In this document: positions 26,861 through 39,430 of the stretch, piece after piece
Numbering within the stretch: the first letter of the stretch is position 1
How the letters are laid out: every line of letters begins with the position of its first letter
Source: Ceriagrion tenellum
Lineage: Eukaryota; Arthropoda; Insecta; Odonata; Coenagrionidae
DNA length: 64,000 nt
Direction of reading: 5' to 3'
Assembly: GCA_963169105.1 (NCBI GenBank)
Contig: OY720633.1
Coordinates: 158,487,780-158,551,779 of the forward strand
The notes under the pieces: generated by a model
The model's database searches: none
Seen by the model: the letters and a program-made list of their open reading frames with translations, nothing else
What the model was told of the DNA's origin: nothing
Made by a program: the position numbers and the translations under genes

Positions 26861-27628
26861 GAATTTGTCACCGATTTTTCTCAGCTGTCTCGGTTAAAGG
26901 AAACAATTTTCGGGACGCAGATGTCTCCTAAACGGCTCATTTAGGGATGCGTTCCATGGGTGGTTGAAATATCAGACGATGCTGGAAAGATAGACAAACA
27001 TCCCAAACCAAACAAGTTTTGGAAACGATCGGATGCAATACACTTCATATTCAATCATAAAAATAAGTGTAAAAAACAAACTCTACTTCTTTTTCTCCAA
27101 TTTCACCCTTAGGTAAGTAAAATGCTTAAGCTGAATTGAAGCTATGAAAACGGTTCTATACCAAAATGAGCAGAATTCATTTTAACTCATGACAAGGAGG
27201 CATCTGCGTTATCCTCATTTATGAATGCGTTACTGACCCATTAATGCAATAAACAGGAATAAACAGGATCACACTTGGATGTTTTTTGAGAATGGAACTT
27301 GCCATCTCTCCCCTTCTTCCTTGAGAATCATAGGGAATAAAATGTTCGTGAGGTCGGCTAAGAGCGAGTGAAATCATGCGAGCTACATTCATCAGCATAC
27401 TAAAAATACGAGTCATAAAAAAAGCCCAGCAGTGTTATCCACAGGTATCTGAATCCATAAATAAACTCCGCATGTATTGGGAGAGTTTAATTCGGCAAAG
27501 CACGGCAAAAGACCGTAGTATATGAAGTAACTTGAGCCGTCACTGGGTGAAAATCTCTTAAATTCTTGATGAAGGAGTACATTGTTACTGTTTTCACATG
27601 TATTCACGTTTGTTTGATTTGCCTAACT
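26861..27628. other. AT-rich non-coding sequence
   Basis: Holds the candidate recursive splice site at 27112; otherwise nothing recognised. Confidence 0.55.
27090..27120 (+). other. Candidate recursive splice site (zero-length exon)
   Basis: A pyrimidine-rich tract (TTTTTCTCCAATTTCACCC) leads into TTAG|GTAAGT, with the junction between 27112 and 27113. A 3' splice site directly abutting a perfect 5' splice site is the signature of recursive splice sites known from long Drosophila introns. It requires a plus-strand gene spanning this point, for which there is no other evidence in the window. Confidence 0.35.
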
Positions 27629-27886
27629 TTCACTACGTTTATCAATCCGTGGCCGGTTTAGCTCGGTATGGTAAGCGCAACGGGCTAGCGAGATCGATAT
27701 GAGAAGCGGGCTAACTCGGCCCACTTTCTCTGCCAGGCTGAGATTTCAAATCGATATGAACCGACTCAAATCGATATTTCGATTGATTTTGCATTGGTAA
27801 ACCAGGCGATCCGAGTCGGCTGGCTTGGAATATTCAAATCGGTCCGAGATCATATTGATCTCAGTTCGATTGGTAAACGTAGTGAA
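27629..27886. mobile_element. MITE with TTCACTACGTTTAYCAATC inverted ends
   Basis: The left end 27629-27647 and right end 27868-27886 are inverted repeats with one difference (C/T). The 258-bp element has no coding frame. Its interior is rich in ATCGATAT and CGATTTGAA-type words that recur in both orientations. No unambiguous target-site duplication was found, so the exact borders may shift by a few bases. Confidence 0.72.
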
Positions 27887-28900
27887 TGTCTATTGTTTAA
27901 GTGGCAATTTCAAGGTCCATTGAAATCTTGATCGATAAATAAATCAAGTGCGAAATTTATACCTAGTTAAGTCGTTCATCATCAACTGCAGTATACAGGA
28001 ATGGTATCTGTAGGGGCGATCATATTCTGATGAGTTTGGCAACACCGAACGTGAGTTTTGCCGGAACCTACTCCTCCCGAGCCCAGTATTATGCCCCCAA
28101 TAGGTTGCGTGTGACCTCGGCAGGAGGGAGATTGCCCTTAACAATAGCGACTGTCATGGCGCGTGTGCGGCGACGGTGAGATGGGCAAATGAGTGAGAGG
28201 AGGGCTGAGGAAGATGATGGTGGGTCCCTCGTGTGTGTTTGAGCACGCGCGTCACACCGCGAGACAGCAGAAACGGGGCAGATGGGAAAGCAGAGCGGTG
28301 ACGGGGGGGGGGAAGGGGGGTAGGGGGGGAATGAAGTTCACGCACACACGCAGGCAGTGGGTTCACGGGGGTAAAAGGCCTTTTTGAGTGACAAGGCCTA
28401 GCGTGCCGAGGGAGGGAGGGAAGAGGAAACGAAGGGGACGTGAATTAACTCAAGGTCCCTCAAAGTCTCTCATCCCCCCCCTCCACAACCTACAGCCTCC
28501 CCAATCCATCCACACAACCTTTCTCCCGGCCCCTCTCACACCCTCCCCCTCGCCTTACACTCAAGAATTCTATTCCCCCCCCGCCCCCTTCGCGACCCCC
28601 TGGCCTTTCATTGAAGAGATCACCTCCCCCTTCAGCCCCGTCCCTCCTATCTTCACGCTTCTTCTTCCACACACATGCGTGCTAAAGCACACAGCCTTCT
28701 CCTTTCGGTGCAGGGGGTAGATACGACGTGCCCCAACACCACCACCACCACCATCGGGTTCATTAGCAGGGGCCAGAGAGGCCCCCTCGTCCTTTCGCCC
28801 TTCCTCGCTCGGGGACAAAGGCGAAGTGCTTGGCGCCCACTGATGTCGCGTTAATTCTCGCGGACGAGCGATTTCCACGGAACGAGCAGCCCCGAGACCA
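27887..28900. repeat. Mixed, then purine (28.17-28.44 kb) and pyrimidine (28.46-28.70 kb) blocks
   Basis: Contains an (ACC)n run near 28737-28753. No exon supported. Confidence 0.65.
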
Positions 28901-31900
28901 GCCGACCTGTCAAACAGAAAACGTGGGCATAATGGGAACGCCTAGCGCACGAAAAGGGAGAAATGTTTGAAGAGGATGAGGCCGGGAGGAATGCATGGTG
29001 AGGAAGGGATGGAGGTGCGAAAGGACTCGTGGCTCTAAATGTATTGAGCCATGTTTGAATGAGTAATTGATAGCTGAAAGGACATAATGTCGTCGGAATA
29101 CCAAGAGATCGCTTGGGAGGGGCAAAATACCGCTAGGTCCACGGACGCCATGCGGAGAGGCTATCAATCATTTATGCAAACATAATTCGGGAGGATTGCT
29201 GCCCACTCAAAAGTTTGACGACCGCGTGAGCGCTTACGATATCCCGATGACGCATTCCATGCGCCATAAAAACAATAATAAAAGTTGGGAAACGGAGTTT
29301 TCGAGCATATGTTCCATAAAGAATGGCTGTGTTTCGTCCCTAAGACATCTATCTATCACTAACAACTACAAAGCTCAAGAAATGAGAAACAACCCTCACT
29401 CCACACACAATTTGCCACACACGTCTATAAAAACTCACCGATCGAAGAAGAATAATTCGAAGATCGAAGAAATAAACTGCAAGAGATACAATAAACTCGA
29501 TAACGAAGGCCGCAGATAAGGCACAGATTTCGAAGACAATTATCTTCCCCTGACAGCCCGCAACACACAATACGTTAAGTTACGCGAAAATAAGTTAAAT
29601 TTTTGAGATATCTTGCAGAGGATAAAAAGATCGCGAGTTTGGAATATTTTAAGAACCAGAGCTGCAAACCATTTCATTAAAAATGCTACATCAGCTAATA
29701 TATAGAAAAATGGGAATTGAAATCCGAGGTTTATTTTTGTTGACCTGCAATAAGGAAAAAATGAAGATAAATTAGATCGCATGGCTTTACTACCATAGTT
29801 ACGTACTTTCATAGTTTCTACGCGACGCATAAGAGCGCATGCCACGATTCTCAGGCTGCTGAATTAAATAAAAAAAGAAAAATATAACTTGAGTAATAAA
29901 ACAATATATACCCTACTTTTGCTTTGTCCATTTCCCGAATATATTTTTACACCCATTGATAATGATGCCTCAGTCTTCTAAATGTATACAGGATAAACCA
30001 TAACAAAATACAACCAGTATGGAGTTTGTCAACAATTAGATAGCTACAGGTGATCCTAAATATGTTTACGAAGCTTTGAACATCCTTCCGTCAAGGAATT
30101 TGAAATTCTTGGGGTGAACTAAACATCTCAAGAACAACGTTGCGCAACAGACGCTCTAAGGCAAGGTAAATGCAATTAAAGGAAACAGCGGTGACTGACT
30201 GAGAAAGTGCGACAGCTAAATATGATCGAACATTTGTCTCACAACGAACGCTAGATGCGCTCTTTAACTCGAACCAGTTGAGAAATTTTCATTTGGAAAG
30301 CTAAGTAAGACGAATGGACACCATAAAAGGCACTTGGAAATAAGGTCGCGGGATTCCGTTAGGGCGAAGTCGCGAATGCACAGCACGGGAAATGGATTTA
30401 TTCGACACAATGGAACAAAGAGCGATCGCCTGGTGAAGAAGAGAGTAATTCCAACGTGTAGGCGATTACGGTCGAAAATTAAGCAACGTCGTCATCCATG
30501 TAATTGAATTTTTTAGTTGCGCCACCGATATAAAAGAGTCGGAAGAATCAAGTCTCATTTTGTTCAAAGATTTCGATGCTTAGTTATGGAATGCCTTGAG
30601 CTAAGCTATAAATTTTAAGAAAATGAGAATCTTGATATGAGGATTTCGTCATTGCAAAAATACCGCGTAGACGCCGTCGCACTCAACCCACATCCACGTC
30701 TCATTACAATCACCACAATTACACTTAAGTGGGAAAACTCAATCTGATATCACCCGGCAATTTAACTGCGCCCCTTTAACGAAATAACCCGAAAGGACAT
30801 TTGCTGGCGGTCACGGCGAAGACTTCGCACAATAAGCAATAAGATCTTCAGATAATAAAGGGCACTTTTAAAGATAATGCATACATATAGGCTTCGCGAA
30901 AAAAAAACAACCGCTAAGGAAATCCATTTCTAGGGGCAGAAGAATGCGCCATTTGTTAGACGGGCTGGTAATTCAATAACAGCCTAGGGGTGAAGAGGGA
31001 CGCATAAAAGACTTGGGTTTCATCAAACGGCACACAGCCTCACACATGCCGTGACGACGTTTCCGGATCTTTAAAGCAGTGCGCCGAGAAGATTACAGCG
31101 GAGACGAGGATGGTTCACAAAACACCCGCTCGGATCTCTCGCCTGATGACCGCCCTCGCCGAGGGAAGAGTCAATTCAGACAAATTTGCCCGGCGCGCAC
31201 GTAATCTTTTTTAACGAGCGGTGTCCACGAGAGAGAGAATGGCGTCGGTGTAATAAGGGTCATTCACTCGCTCGCAGCATGCGACCGTAAGGGGAAGAAA
31301 TCACTCAATTACTAGAAAACGTTATATCATTTTGCGTTGAGGGATGGAAAAACGGTAAGATCCAGGCCTACGTTTTCAGAACAGGCGCGCAACATGATAT
31401 CATCTAATTCCTGGGAATTTCAACCCCATCCATGGGCTGAACATACCCAGGGTATAAAAAGGGCAGCAAATGTAGCCTTCATTAATGAGAATCTTTCATC
31501 TATTCATGGAATGATACATGACAACTGAGATAAAAATAATACTTTATATTACTTTTGCGGCTACAACTTAAATTCTATTAATTCATTTCCGTAATTTTAT
31601 CATGAGGATCGAATATAAAACGTTTATTACTTCGGATTCAAACACTTTTCCGTCCAATAATGATTGAGCTCACTTTATTTCCTATCGAGAATATGTTAAT
31701 GCCACAAAGTGCCAATCTCATCGTACTGGAAGGAGCCTAACATCGGATAATTTTGAAAGACCCGACTCCATTGAATTCGTGACGGAGGAGTGCGATTTCC
31801 ATCAACACGAAAAGGATTGAGCTCCCTGGTAGACAAGAGAAAGGACCGCGGTGAGAGGTGAACGGTGTGCGGTGTTAAGGATCCCACGCGATGGAATTCA

Positions 31901-31980
31901 TCAAAAGCGTTCACGGCTGCAAATCGCCACCTGATTGAAAAAGACCTTCCATACGAACGGAGCGACCAAGCAAGGAGGCG
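28901..31980. other. Non-coding sequence, AT-rich with CpG-containing patches
   Basis: 30.3-31.3 kb has more complex, non-repetitive sequence that could include conserved non-coding DNA, but no exon signals were found. Confidence 0.5.
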
Positions 31981-32931
31981 GAAGGGCCACACCCCACGTT
32001 TCCTATCCCCCACTCCCCCCTCGCACTCCTCTATCCCATGTCAACTTCCGCTGTTGCATCGATGAAGTCATAAGAATCTCTCCAGGGGGTCGCGCAGGCC
32101 ATTTCTCTCTCTTCTCCAGCCTATCGGGGGGCGAGAATCAGAAATCGATTTCGCCAGGATAATGGCCGAATTCCTCGGGAGATAAGCATCGGTTTCCAGG
32201 TAATTACTGGCCATCGCTTTTGAGCCCTCCTGCCACCTCTTCCTCTTTCCAGACGTCCTTCCCTCACCCGCCCGCTCTCCCCCCCTCCCAAACCATGTCC
32301 ATTACTTCGCCCCCTCCCCCCCCTTCCCCACTCTACCGGACACCTTTCCTCCCCATCTACAGTAGCACAAAAATGTGACCTCTTTCAACCTCGCCGGTTC
32401 CCGTTTCTCACCTCTCTCCCTTCCTCTCTCCCTCTCTCTCTCTCCGAAGCCTTCTCTCCTCTCCCAGTCGCCCCACGATAGGTGCGACTACCCCCCCCCA
32501 CCCTCTCCCCCGCCGAAACCTCCCTCTCCTCGAGATCTGCCCGGCCAGGTCTCCCCGAGACAACCTGCACGACCACAGCCGGTCTGCCATCGCCCTCCTC
32601 CCCCAACACCCGCTCCTCTCCGCACTCGACACTCTCCCAGACAGCCAGAGAGAGTCTGGGGAGCCCCGTTGTGTATATCTTGCTCGCTCGCTTCCTCACT
32701 AAGGTAGACGTAGTAGCCAGTCGCTTTGCTGCCCACGCTACATCTTCCGGCAACATCTCGCGCGGAGGCGACCTCCGGGGCCACCTCTATGCATCGATTC
32801 CGAATCATTCATATCCCTTCATCCCCATCACCCAGGCATTTCAACTAAGTATTTCAATGCGTCGAAGAACATGGGATAATTTAAGTTAACCGTAGGTTGT
32901 GTGGTTATTTTGGGGGAGGAGACCGACAACT
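31981..32931. repeat. Pyrimidine-rich block with CpG-rich centre
   Basis: 32.22-32.65 kb is almost entirely C/T on the plus strand. Frames on both strands (up to 135 codons) lack domain features. CCAGAC/GTCTGG forms a small hairpin at 32637-32660. Confidence 0.65.
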
Positions 32932-33183
32932 GATGTCATAGAGTTCTATTCGGGATCACCTCTGGGTTTTACTGTGACCACCGAGAGAGAGTCCTTAGGT
33001 GGTCGTGGTTTAACTCCGCTGTGGTGGAAATTGCGATGGTCGAGTCGTTCATCGTCATCAGGGCGGAATGATTAAGTCGTCCATCCCTTCAGCCCTGATG
33101 ACGATGGACGACTCGACTATCGCTAATTTCCACCACAGCGGAGTTAAACCCGGTGGTGATCCCGAATAGACCTCGATAACATC
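32932..33183. mobile_element. Long foldback element (nested inverted repeats)
   Basis: Seen: outer arms 32932-32960 and 33155-33183 pair at about 26 of 29 positions (GAGKTCTATTCGGGATCACC core). Inner arms 33007-33064 and 33092-33150 pair over about 58 bp with 3-4 differences, around a 27-nt loop. The left side carries about 46 unpaired bases (32961-33006), including a small GACCACC/GGTGGTC hairpin, so the fold is asymmetric. A 15-bp direct repeat, GACAACTGATGTCAT, lies at 32925-32939 and again at 33213-33227. There is no coding capacity. It is consistent with a MITE or foldback transposon, or a hairpin-RNA locus if transcribed. Confidence 0.78.
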
Positions 33184-33227
33184 CTACGCGGGGAAAGCAT
33201 CAGAGATGTCTTGACAACTGATGTCAT

Positions 33228-35520
33228 TGCCGCTCGCTCTTCATAAAAAGCTCAAAGAGGACAACGGCATAACTTCCCGTCCGACGAACGGAACGCAGTA
33301 TTTGAAATGTCTTCCAAATGGCAACCAAGTTAGGATCAGAATTTCACTGAAAAATCGCCGCCACAATCGGAATACGATCCTGAATCCATCACGACATCAG
33401 AAAACCGAAATAACCACACAAAACCGACCCCCCAAGGAGTGAAGCGTGAGACGAAGGGATAAGAGTGAAATTAATTTTAATCGATCCATTTTCGCAATCG
33501 ATCTTATTTCGGAGTAAGCCGGGAATTCCTGAGACCAAGTATAGACGTACTTCATTCGAGAATCGAACAAAAAACGAAGTAAATCAGAGTGAACCGTTGA
33601 AAACTCCACCAATGTTATGGCCCGGTTTTACGAACTCTTATTTAACATTTCCTCAGTTTCAGAGCGGATATGAATATGCTCTCCAAATGATAAAGGTCAC
33701 ACCTACAAAAGGGCACTCGGATTTAATTTATAATACCCATCTCAAAGTGGACTTGTACTAAATAAACACTTTTAAAGGCTTGATTTAACCAGAAATTATG
33801 ACGGCGCAAGTGATAATGTTGCCAAGTTCACTTCAAGAACTCCACTCTTAAAGTGGTATGAATAAATTTATTTCACTTTATTCACGATAGATTACTACTA
33901 TAAAATTAAGCCTAAAACTGTTCCCTCGGGGAGAAATTACTCTGAGCCTAAGTGTTATTCACCTATTGGAGGAACTATGCAGGGACGTATATTTGAAAAC
34001 CGATAGCGGAATGTCAGAATTAAGGAGCTAAGCAATCACACTAATACGAAACATCACACAAATATGATATTTACTATTCCCAAACTGTAATTAAAGATGC
34101 TACAAAAAAGAAACAAGGAAAGTGACTGTCACACAGCTAGGTGCAAGAATGTTTTTAAATGCACCACACAACAGAAACAGAGCCCAAAGGAACCGCATTA
34201 GAAGAAACGTTTTTCTCTTCGTTCCCTTTTCCACGCTGAATCATTTTTCCGATCTTCCGTTTTTGATGGCTGGTGAATATTACACATCCCCTGCCACCCA
34301 ACCGTGCAATGACTCACAGGATACCTAATATGCAGAGGCAGAGCTCATTGAGCCGAGGATGAGAGCGTGTCGCCAATTTACCTCCGTCTGCGAGACGCAC
34401 TTGAATCATAACCCCGCATATCATCGGTCACGACTCGCCCATGTATTATGCATTTCTATCCACCAGCTGGAATTCCCAATACACTGCGATCCTCGTTGAA
34501 ATTTCCCCTCGCGTACTTTGAGCAATTAATTTGAAATTCTCAAGGTGCAACACAAGCAAAATTACGACGGTAAAACTTGTACGAAGCCCAACTCTCCAAC
34601 AGGGAATTACATCGACGGTTTTCATTTAGGGCGTGAGTGAGAGATGGCAGTTTGACTAAGAGCACATTATCCAAAACTTACAAAGCTCCAGCAAACTTAA
34701 TAATGGACGAGACTAATAACGGATGTCATAGTTCAGGATGTATATACATTATCCTAGAGCAAATATAACACTTGGAATAGATATGAAATATTAAAAGGAA
34801 GATGACCGTAGTATATACACCAAAAAAAGAATTTCAGTATGAGGCTCAGCTTTTCTAGCGGTAATAAATCGAATTAGAAGGCAATAAAATATTTTTTAAA
34901 TAAACCATACTTGAATCCTAATTGGATATAAAACTGGGAAAAGTAACCTAAAAGATGAATATGCCCTAATCGTTATTTTTATGCCCATTAGCCTAGATGA
35001 CTCTCTTACGAAGACAAACAAAATAGCGTGCAAGCCTTTAATCTAACACTCGTTAAAATTTATTAAATCTCCCAAAAAAAACATAACAAGCAATTGCACT
35101 TGATGAAATACTCGCTAGTATATTCACAAATTGATCTTCACAATAATTCACCAGTATCCAAGTACAAGACAGTATAGACAATGAAGTTGTCTTCTGATAC
35201 GGTGGACAATTCAACTCACCATGAGCACACATTCCCCACTTTGTTGTGCGGTGAGTTATTTCACGGTAAATAGGTGATTACGGTCCATTAAAAATATATA
35301 ATTTGAAATTTAGCTATTCGGCTTGGATCCCAATCGGCTAGTGAAAATAAATCGTCTCCGCCAAAGCCATAAAAATTCACAACTGGTGATCAGTATACCT
35401 GTAGGGGTTGAAAAAAGGATGCCGTGATCCAGCTACTAATAGGCAATATGTATTTTTTGGTCTATATCAGCATGCTTGCTCAGCATCGTATGCACCGGAT
35501 GGACTTAGTTCGGTTCACTT
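33228..35520. other. AT-rich non-coding sequence
   Basis: Nothing recognised apart from donor-like GTGAGT words on the minus strand near 35215 and 35250 without acceptors. Confidence 0.6.
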
Positions 35521-36722
35521 CTCTTTGATACCGTAGCGCGGGCTTCGTCTCTCCCAACACACCACGCACCCTCATCACCAACCCTACTGAACTCCCCCCT
35601 CCCCCTCTCCTCCGTACCCCCGGCTTATTTCTCAATCGAGTGTTTGCAGCTAATATGTGCGCTCATGTCTTCTCTTCATCCCTACCCCCCACCGCATCCT
35701 CCCCCTGCATAACCCCGCGCACTCTTCCTCTCGGACCCACCCTCACACCACTCCAACCCCACCCCCGCTCGTCCACGTCACCCGCCGCCGCACATCCATC
35801 CCCGTTGCCCGCGTCCGATCGACGTCCCCATTAATGGGAGTTGCATTTAATGTTCCGGAATACTTGCCGACGCGTTAAGAGCTCCGGGAGCCGGGAGGTG
35901 GATTTTATTGGCTGGCTGCGCCGACAAGTACAATTGCAAATAGCAGTTCCTCCTGCTCGCATAGATCTCTTCCTAATTGAAAGTTTTGCACCGCATCGGG
36001 GCGCGTACATTTTTTAAGAGTCGACCCGACCGGAAAAGAAGAGACTGCAATGATGCTTAAAAGGTCGCAGTCGGAGGTTTAATAAGTAAAAAGTTATCCG
36101 TGAGTTGCTAAAAAAAATAGCAAGAGGATAGCTTAAAAAAACGGAAACATTCCCGAGCGATGTACGAAATCAACTTCCGCAATCCCCCCCGAAATTTCCT
36201 CGTGACCTGGTCGCTATGGCGATCAAAATATTTATGATTTTCAATGAAAGAACGAAATCGTTCGCAGTCTGGAAATAAACACTCGATCAATCACAGCCAA
36301 ACTTCTAAAAACAGATGAGGATGTTGCCATTTTGGTCTAGAGATCCCCAATCAACCACTTGACACACAATTTTGTAGTGATATATATTAAACCACCCCAC
36401 TCTCAATGGAACAGGCATGGGAATTGTACGTCAGTAGTCGGAACGAAGTGATGCCGTACAGGGAATGAAAATGTAGAAGGATATTAGCGTCTAAAAGAAA
36501 GTAATTTTTAGTAAAATACATGAATTTAAAATAAAAAGAATCAAATTCAAGCACTAGCTTTCGTAAAAGCTCTCATTTTTATGATCGATGAATTTCCCCT
36601 AAAAGACATTGGTATCTTTATCATTTCAAGGACATGACCCGTTATTTTACCGCTGATGTCTGCGAGACAAAGTAAATCTCCCATCCACATCGGATTTCTA
36701 TCTACCAACACGATACATCCGC

Positions 36723-36762
36723 TTTGCTATTGAAATACGTCGTTTGCTATTGAAATACGTCA
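36723..36762. repeat. 20-bp tandem duplication
   Basis: TTTGCTATTGAAATACGTCG at 36723-36742 is repeated at 36743-36762 with one difference at the last base. It is a recent slippage or duplication product in non-coding DNA. Confidence 0.88.
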
Positions 36763-37111
36763 CAAATCCTATCGGCACCCAAAATATAAAAGTACGTGAT
36801 TTGGAAGAAGGCTGAGTCTCATTGACCTCCGCCCCCGGACAGAAAACCCATCCCAATCTAGCCAATGCTGATGCGTTGTTCTATACGGTGAGGGTTCTTG
36901 TGGCTAATCATAATGAGGACACGTGTGAATCAGCAATACAAATTGATACGAACATAGAACACAAAACATTTTCCATCACCGAAAAGGTTACCTCCGGAGT
37001 AAATTTAAGTGGATGGAGAGAGCATTGGGGATATAAAGGCCATGTGATGCGACTCCATGCATTGATAAAGACAATGAAAACCAAGTACGGGAACAGTTCA
37101 TTTCTTAAGTT

Positions 37112-37139
37112 AATCTATTTTTCTACTCTCTAGGTAAAG
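37112..37139 (+). other. Weaker candidate recursive splice site
   Basis: AATCTATTTTTCTACTCTC followed by TAG|GTAAAG (junction 37133/37134). The acceptor part is strong and the donor part lacks the GT at +5/+6. It is on the same strand as the site at 27.1 kb, 10 kb away. Confidence 0.25.
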
Positions 37140-37800
37140 CAACTCAGTTATTCAGCCCCATTCGACCAACTGCGCTAGCGCACGGCCTCGACAATGACTA
37201 AACTGAAAAGTAATACGAGCACGTCTTCGCTAGAAATAGCAGCAATTTCAGCGCCTGCTTAATGGCCTCTCTTAAATCTCAACCGAGGTCCACGCCAGTA
37301 TTTAGGTCAATAAGGGCTTTTATATTCCCGGCTTTATCCAATGCATTATTTACGCACGGCACCAAAATATATCTTCTATGCCGCCTGGGAGGATTTATGC
37401 CAGACTCATCCCCAGCCGTACGGTCACACTTGAAAACGAAACCCGACTCCTCTCACCGTTTATTTCGATCTTTTTCTTGAAACAACGCTGGGCGTCTTAA
37501 AAATTAGACATTTATAGGCCTTTCATACCGGGAGATGCGGGATAGAAACGGTCCACACGATCCGACCAGTGTGATGAGCAACACAGCACAATAAAAGAAA
37601 ACCACAGCAGTTAGGAAAGAAACTGAAACAAAAGACCGTTTAGCCGCACACTAACTACGCACCACATACCGGCCCTCGTCCCCTCCCGCTTCTCACACCA
37701 CTTACCACAATTTAGGGGCCATCTTTCGGAAAGGGATGGATTGGGCCGTATAATAAGTGCCCTAATGCGCTCGTCCTCGAACGTCCCTTCCTTGTTCTAA

Positions 37801-39430
37801 AAGGCAGAGAGGAAAGAGAAAGGATCCCTAGAGGGGGAAAGGGGGGAGGGCGTAAATTAAACGCGACTTAAAATAAAGCCTGTGGATTCCACGGACACTG
37901 ACGCATTCCCAACCTTTGAGGAAAAAACAAAGAGAAAAAGAAATAAAAACAAGAGGGAAGAGTAGAGAGGGAGGAGTTAAATCCAACCTTTAACGAGAGA
38001 CCGTGCCCCGGGAGGAAATCCCAGAGGAGTCCTTCCGCCGGGCAAGAAAGATGGCCGGCCCTTAGCCGTAAACGGGAGGAGGGCAGGGGGAGGGTTGGAG
38101 GGAAAGGGTAGGAAAAGGATGGCGGGACGAGGGAGGGGGGGTACTTTTATATAGGCGAGGGAGGATGCTCTTGAAGAAGAGAGACAGAGATCGGGCCAAG
38201 AGAGAATGCGTGGGAAGGATAGGAGAAAGGGAGACAAAGTGAGAAGAAGAGATCCAACACACACCTTGTCCACACATTTCTCTCTTCCCGACAAGCCAAG
38301 CACTTCTTTTCACCGTCGCAGACCCATTCGCTCACATCCCTGACCCATTTCAAGCCAGGCGCACACTCAGTGATAATTAGATTCACAACGCTCCTAGACC
38401 CGACAGCGAAAAGAAAACAATTACCTCATCCTTCCCCGCTCCTCCTTCCTAGCTCGGAGCCCATGGCCATACCTTTTATATCCTACCAACCCCCGCCCCC
38501 CGCCAACAGCCCTCCCTCCCTCCCTCTCTCTGTTCCACCCTCCACCAGCATAGTAGCGATATCCTCCTCGCAGACAGGAGTGGCAAGCAATCCATTCGAA
38601 CTGAAACCCCCGTCGCTAATAGATGAGGGGAATAAAAGAAGAGAAAAAAGCGATGTTAAGAGAGCCGAGCGGAGACGTCGGTGCACGTAAACTAACTACC
38701 CCCGTTCTTCCGACCTCTCCTTCGGCCTCCATTCCTGTGTTTGCACCCCTGTTCCCATGACTGAGAAGGGAACTTCTCTCTCCAGTTAGGACTGCCTGCC
38801 TACAGCAAACCTGCCATTTCTTTTTCTTCCAACTCCACTTCGGAAAAACCTTCCTCTCCACCACTCCCTGCTTCCACTCGTACCGTTTGCCTCACGGTCT
38901 CGCATGGGACTTCTACCGAAGGGAGATGGGGGGGGGGGACTTCTACGGGGGGTGAGGAGACGAGAAATTCTCCTCCCAGTGTAAACAGCGGGAAAAAAAT
39001 CGAGCCCCGTCTCCACTCCTTTTCGTCCCGTGTGTTTCTAAACCAAGAGAGTCTTGCGCGCCGCAGTCCAGAGGAGCAAACAAAACCGTCTGGTATGGTG
39101 GCATTCCTTCAACCTATTTCCGTCGTGGTCGGTTCGGGGATCTCTTCGCGCGAAGGGGCGTTTCTAGTAAAAGAGAACTCCCCGTTCGTATCGCTGACCC
39201 GTCTACGCCATTATCACCCCAACAATAACTGGAAAATAAATAAAAATGCCCTCTAGGGGAGAAAAATCTTTCAAAGACGCCCACCTCCGTCCAATCTCGT
39301 AATAAAGAGGGAAAAGCATCGCTGAGAGTCCGCATGGTGAAAAAGGGGGAAGGCGTGTGGGAGAAGGAGAAAAAGAACTGGCCCTGGCGCTAATGGAGTT
39401 CCAAAGAATGGATTTATTAAGCAAAAATAC
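37801..39430. repeat. Alternating purine and pyrimidine blocks
   Basis: 38.0-38.26 kb is purine-rich, 38.4-38.55 kb and 38.69-38.88 kb are pyrimidine-rich, and a G10 run lies near 38930. No gene. Confidence 0.65.

Larger units (their letters stand above)
35521..37800. other. Non-coding: C-rich patch then AT-rich
   Basis: 35.54-35.83 kb is C-rich, giving Pro/Ser/His-rich frames. The 103-codon frame at 36822-37133 ends in the pyrimidine tract of the candidate recursive splice site and has no known domain. Confidence 0.55.

Noticed and set aside
35215..35260. Two GTGAGT words on the minus strand as micro-exon borders
   Set aside because: No polypyrimidine acceptor and no conserved reading frame between them.
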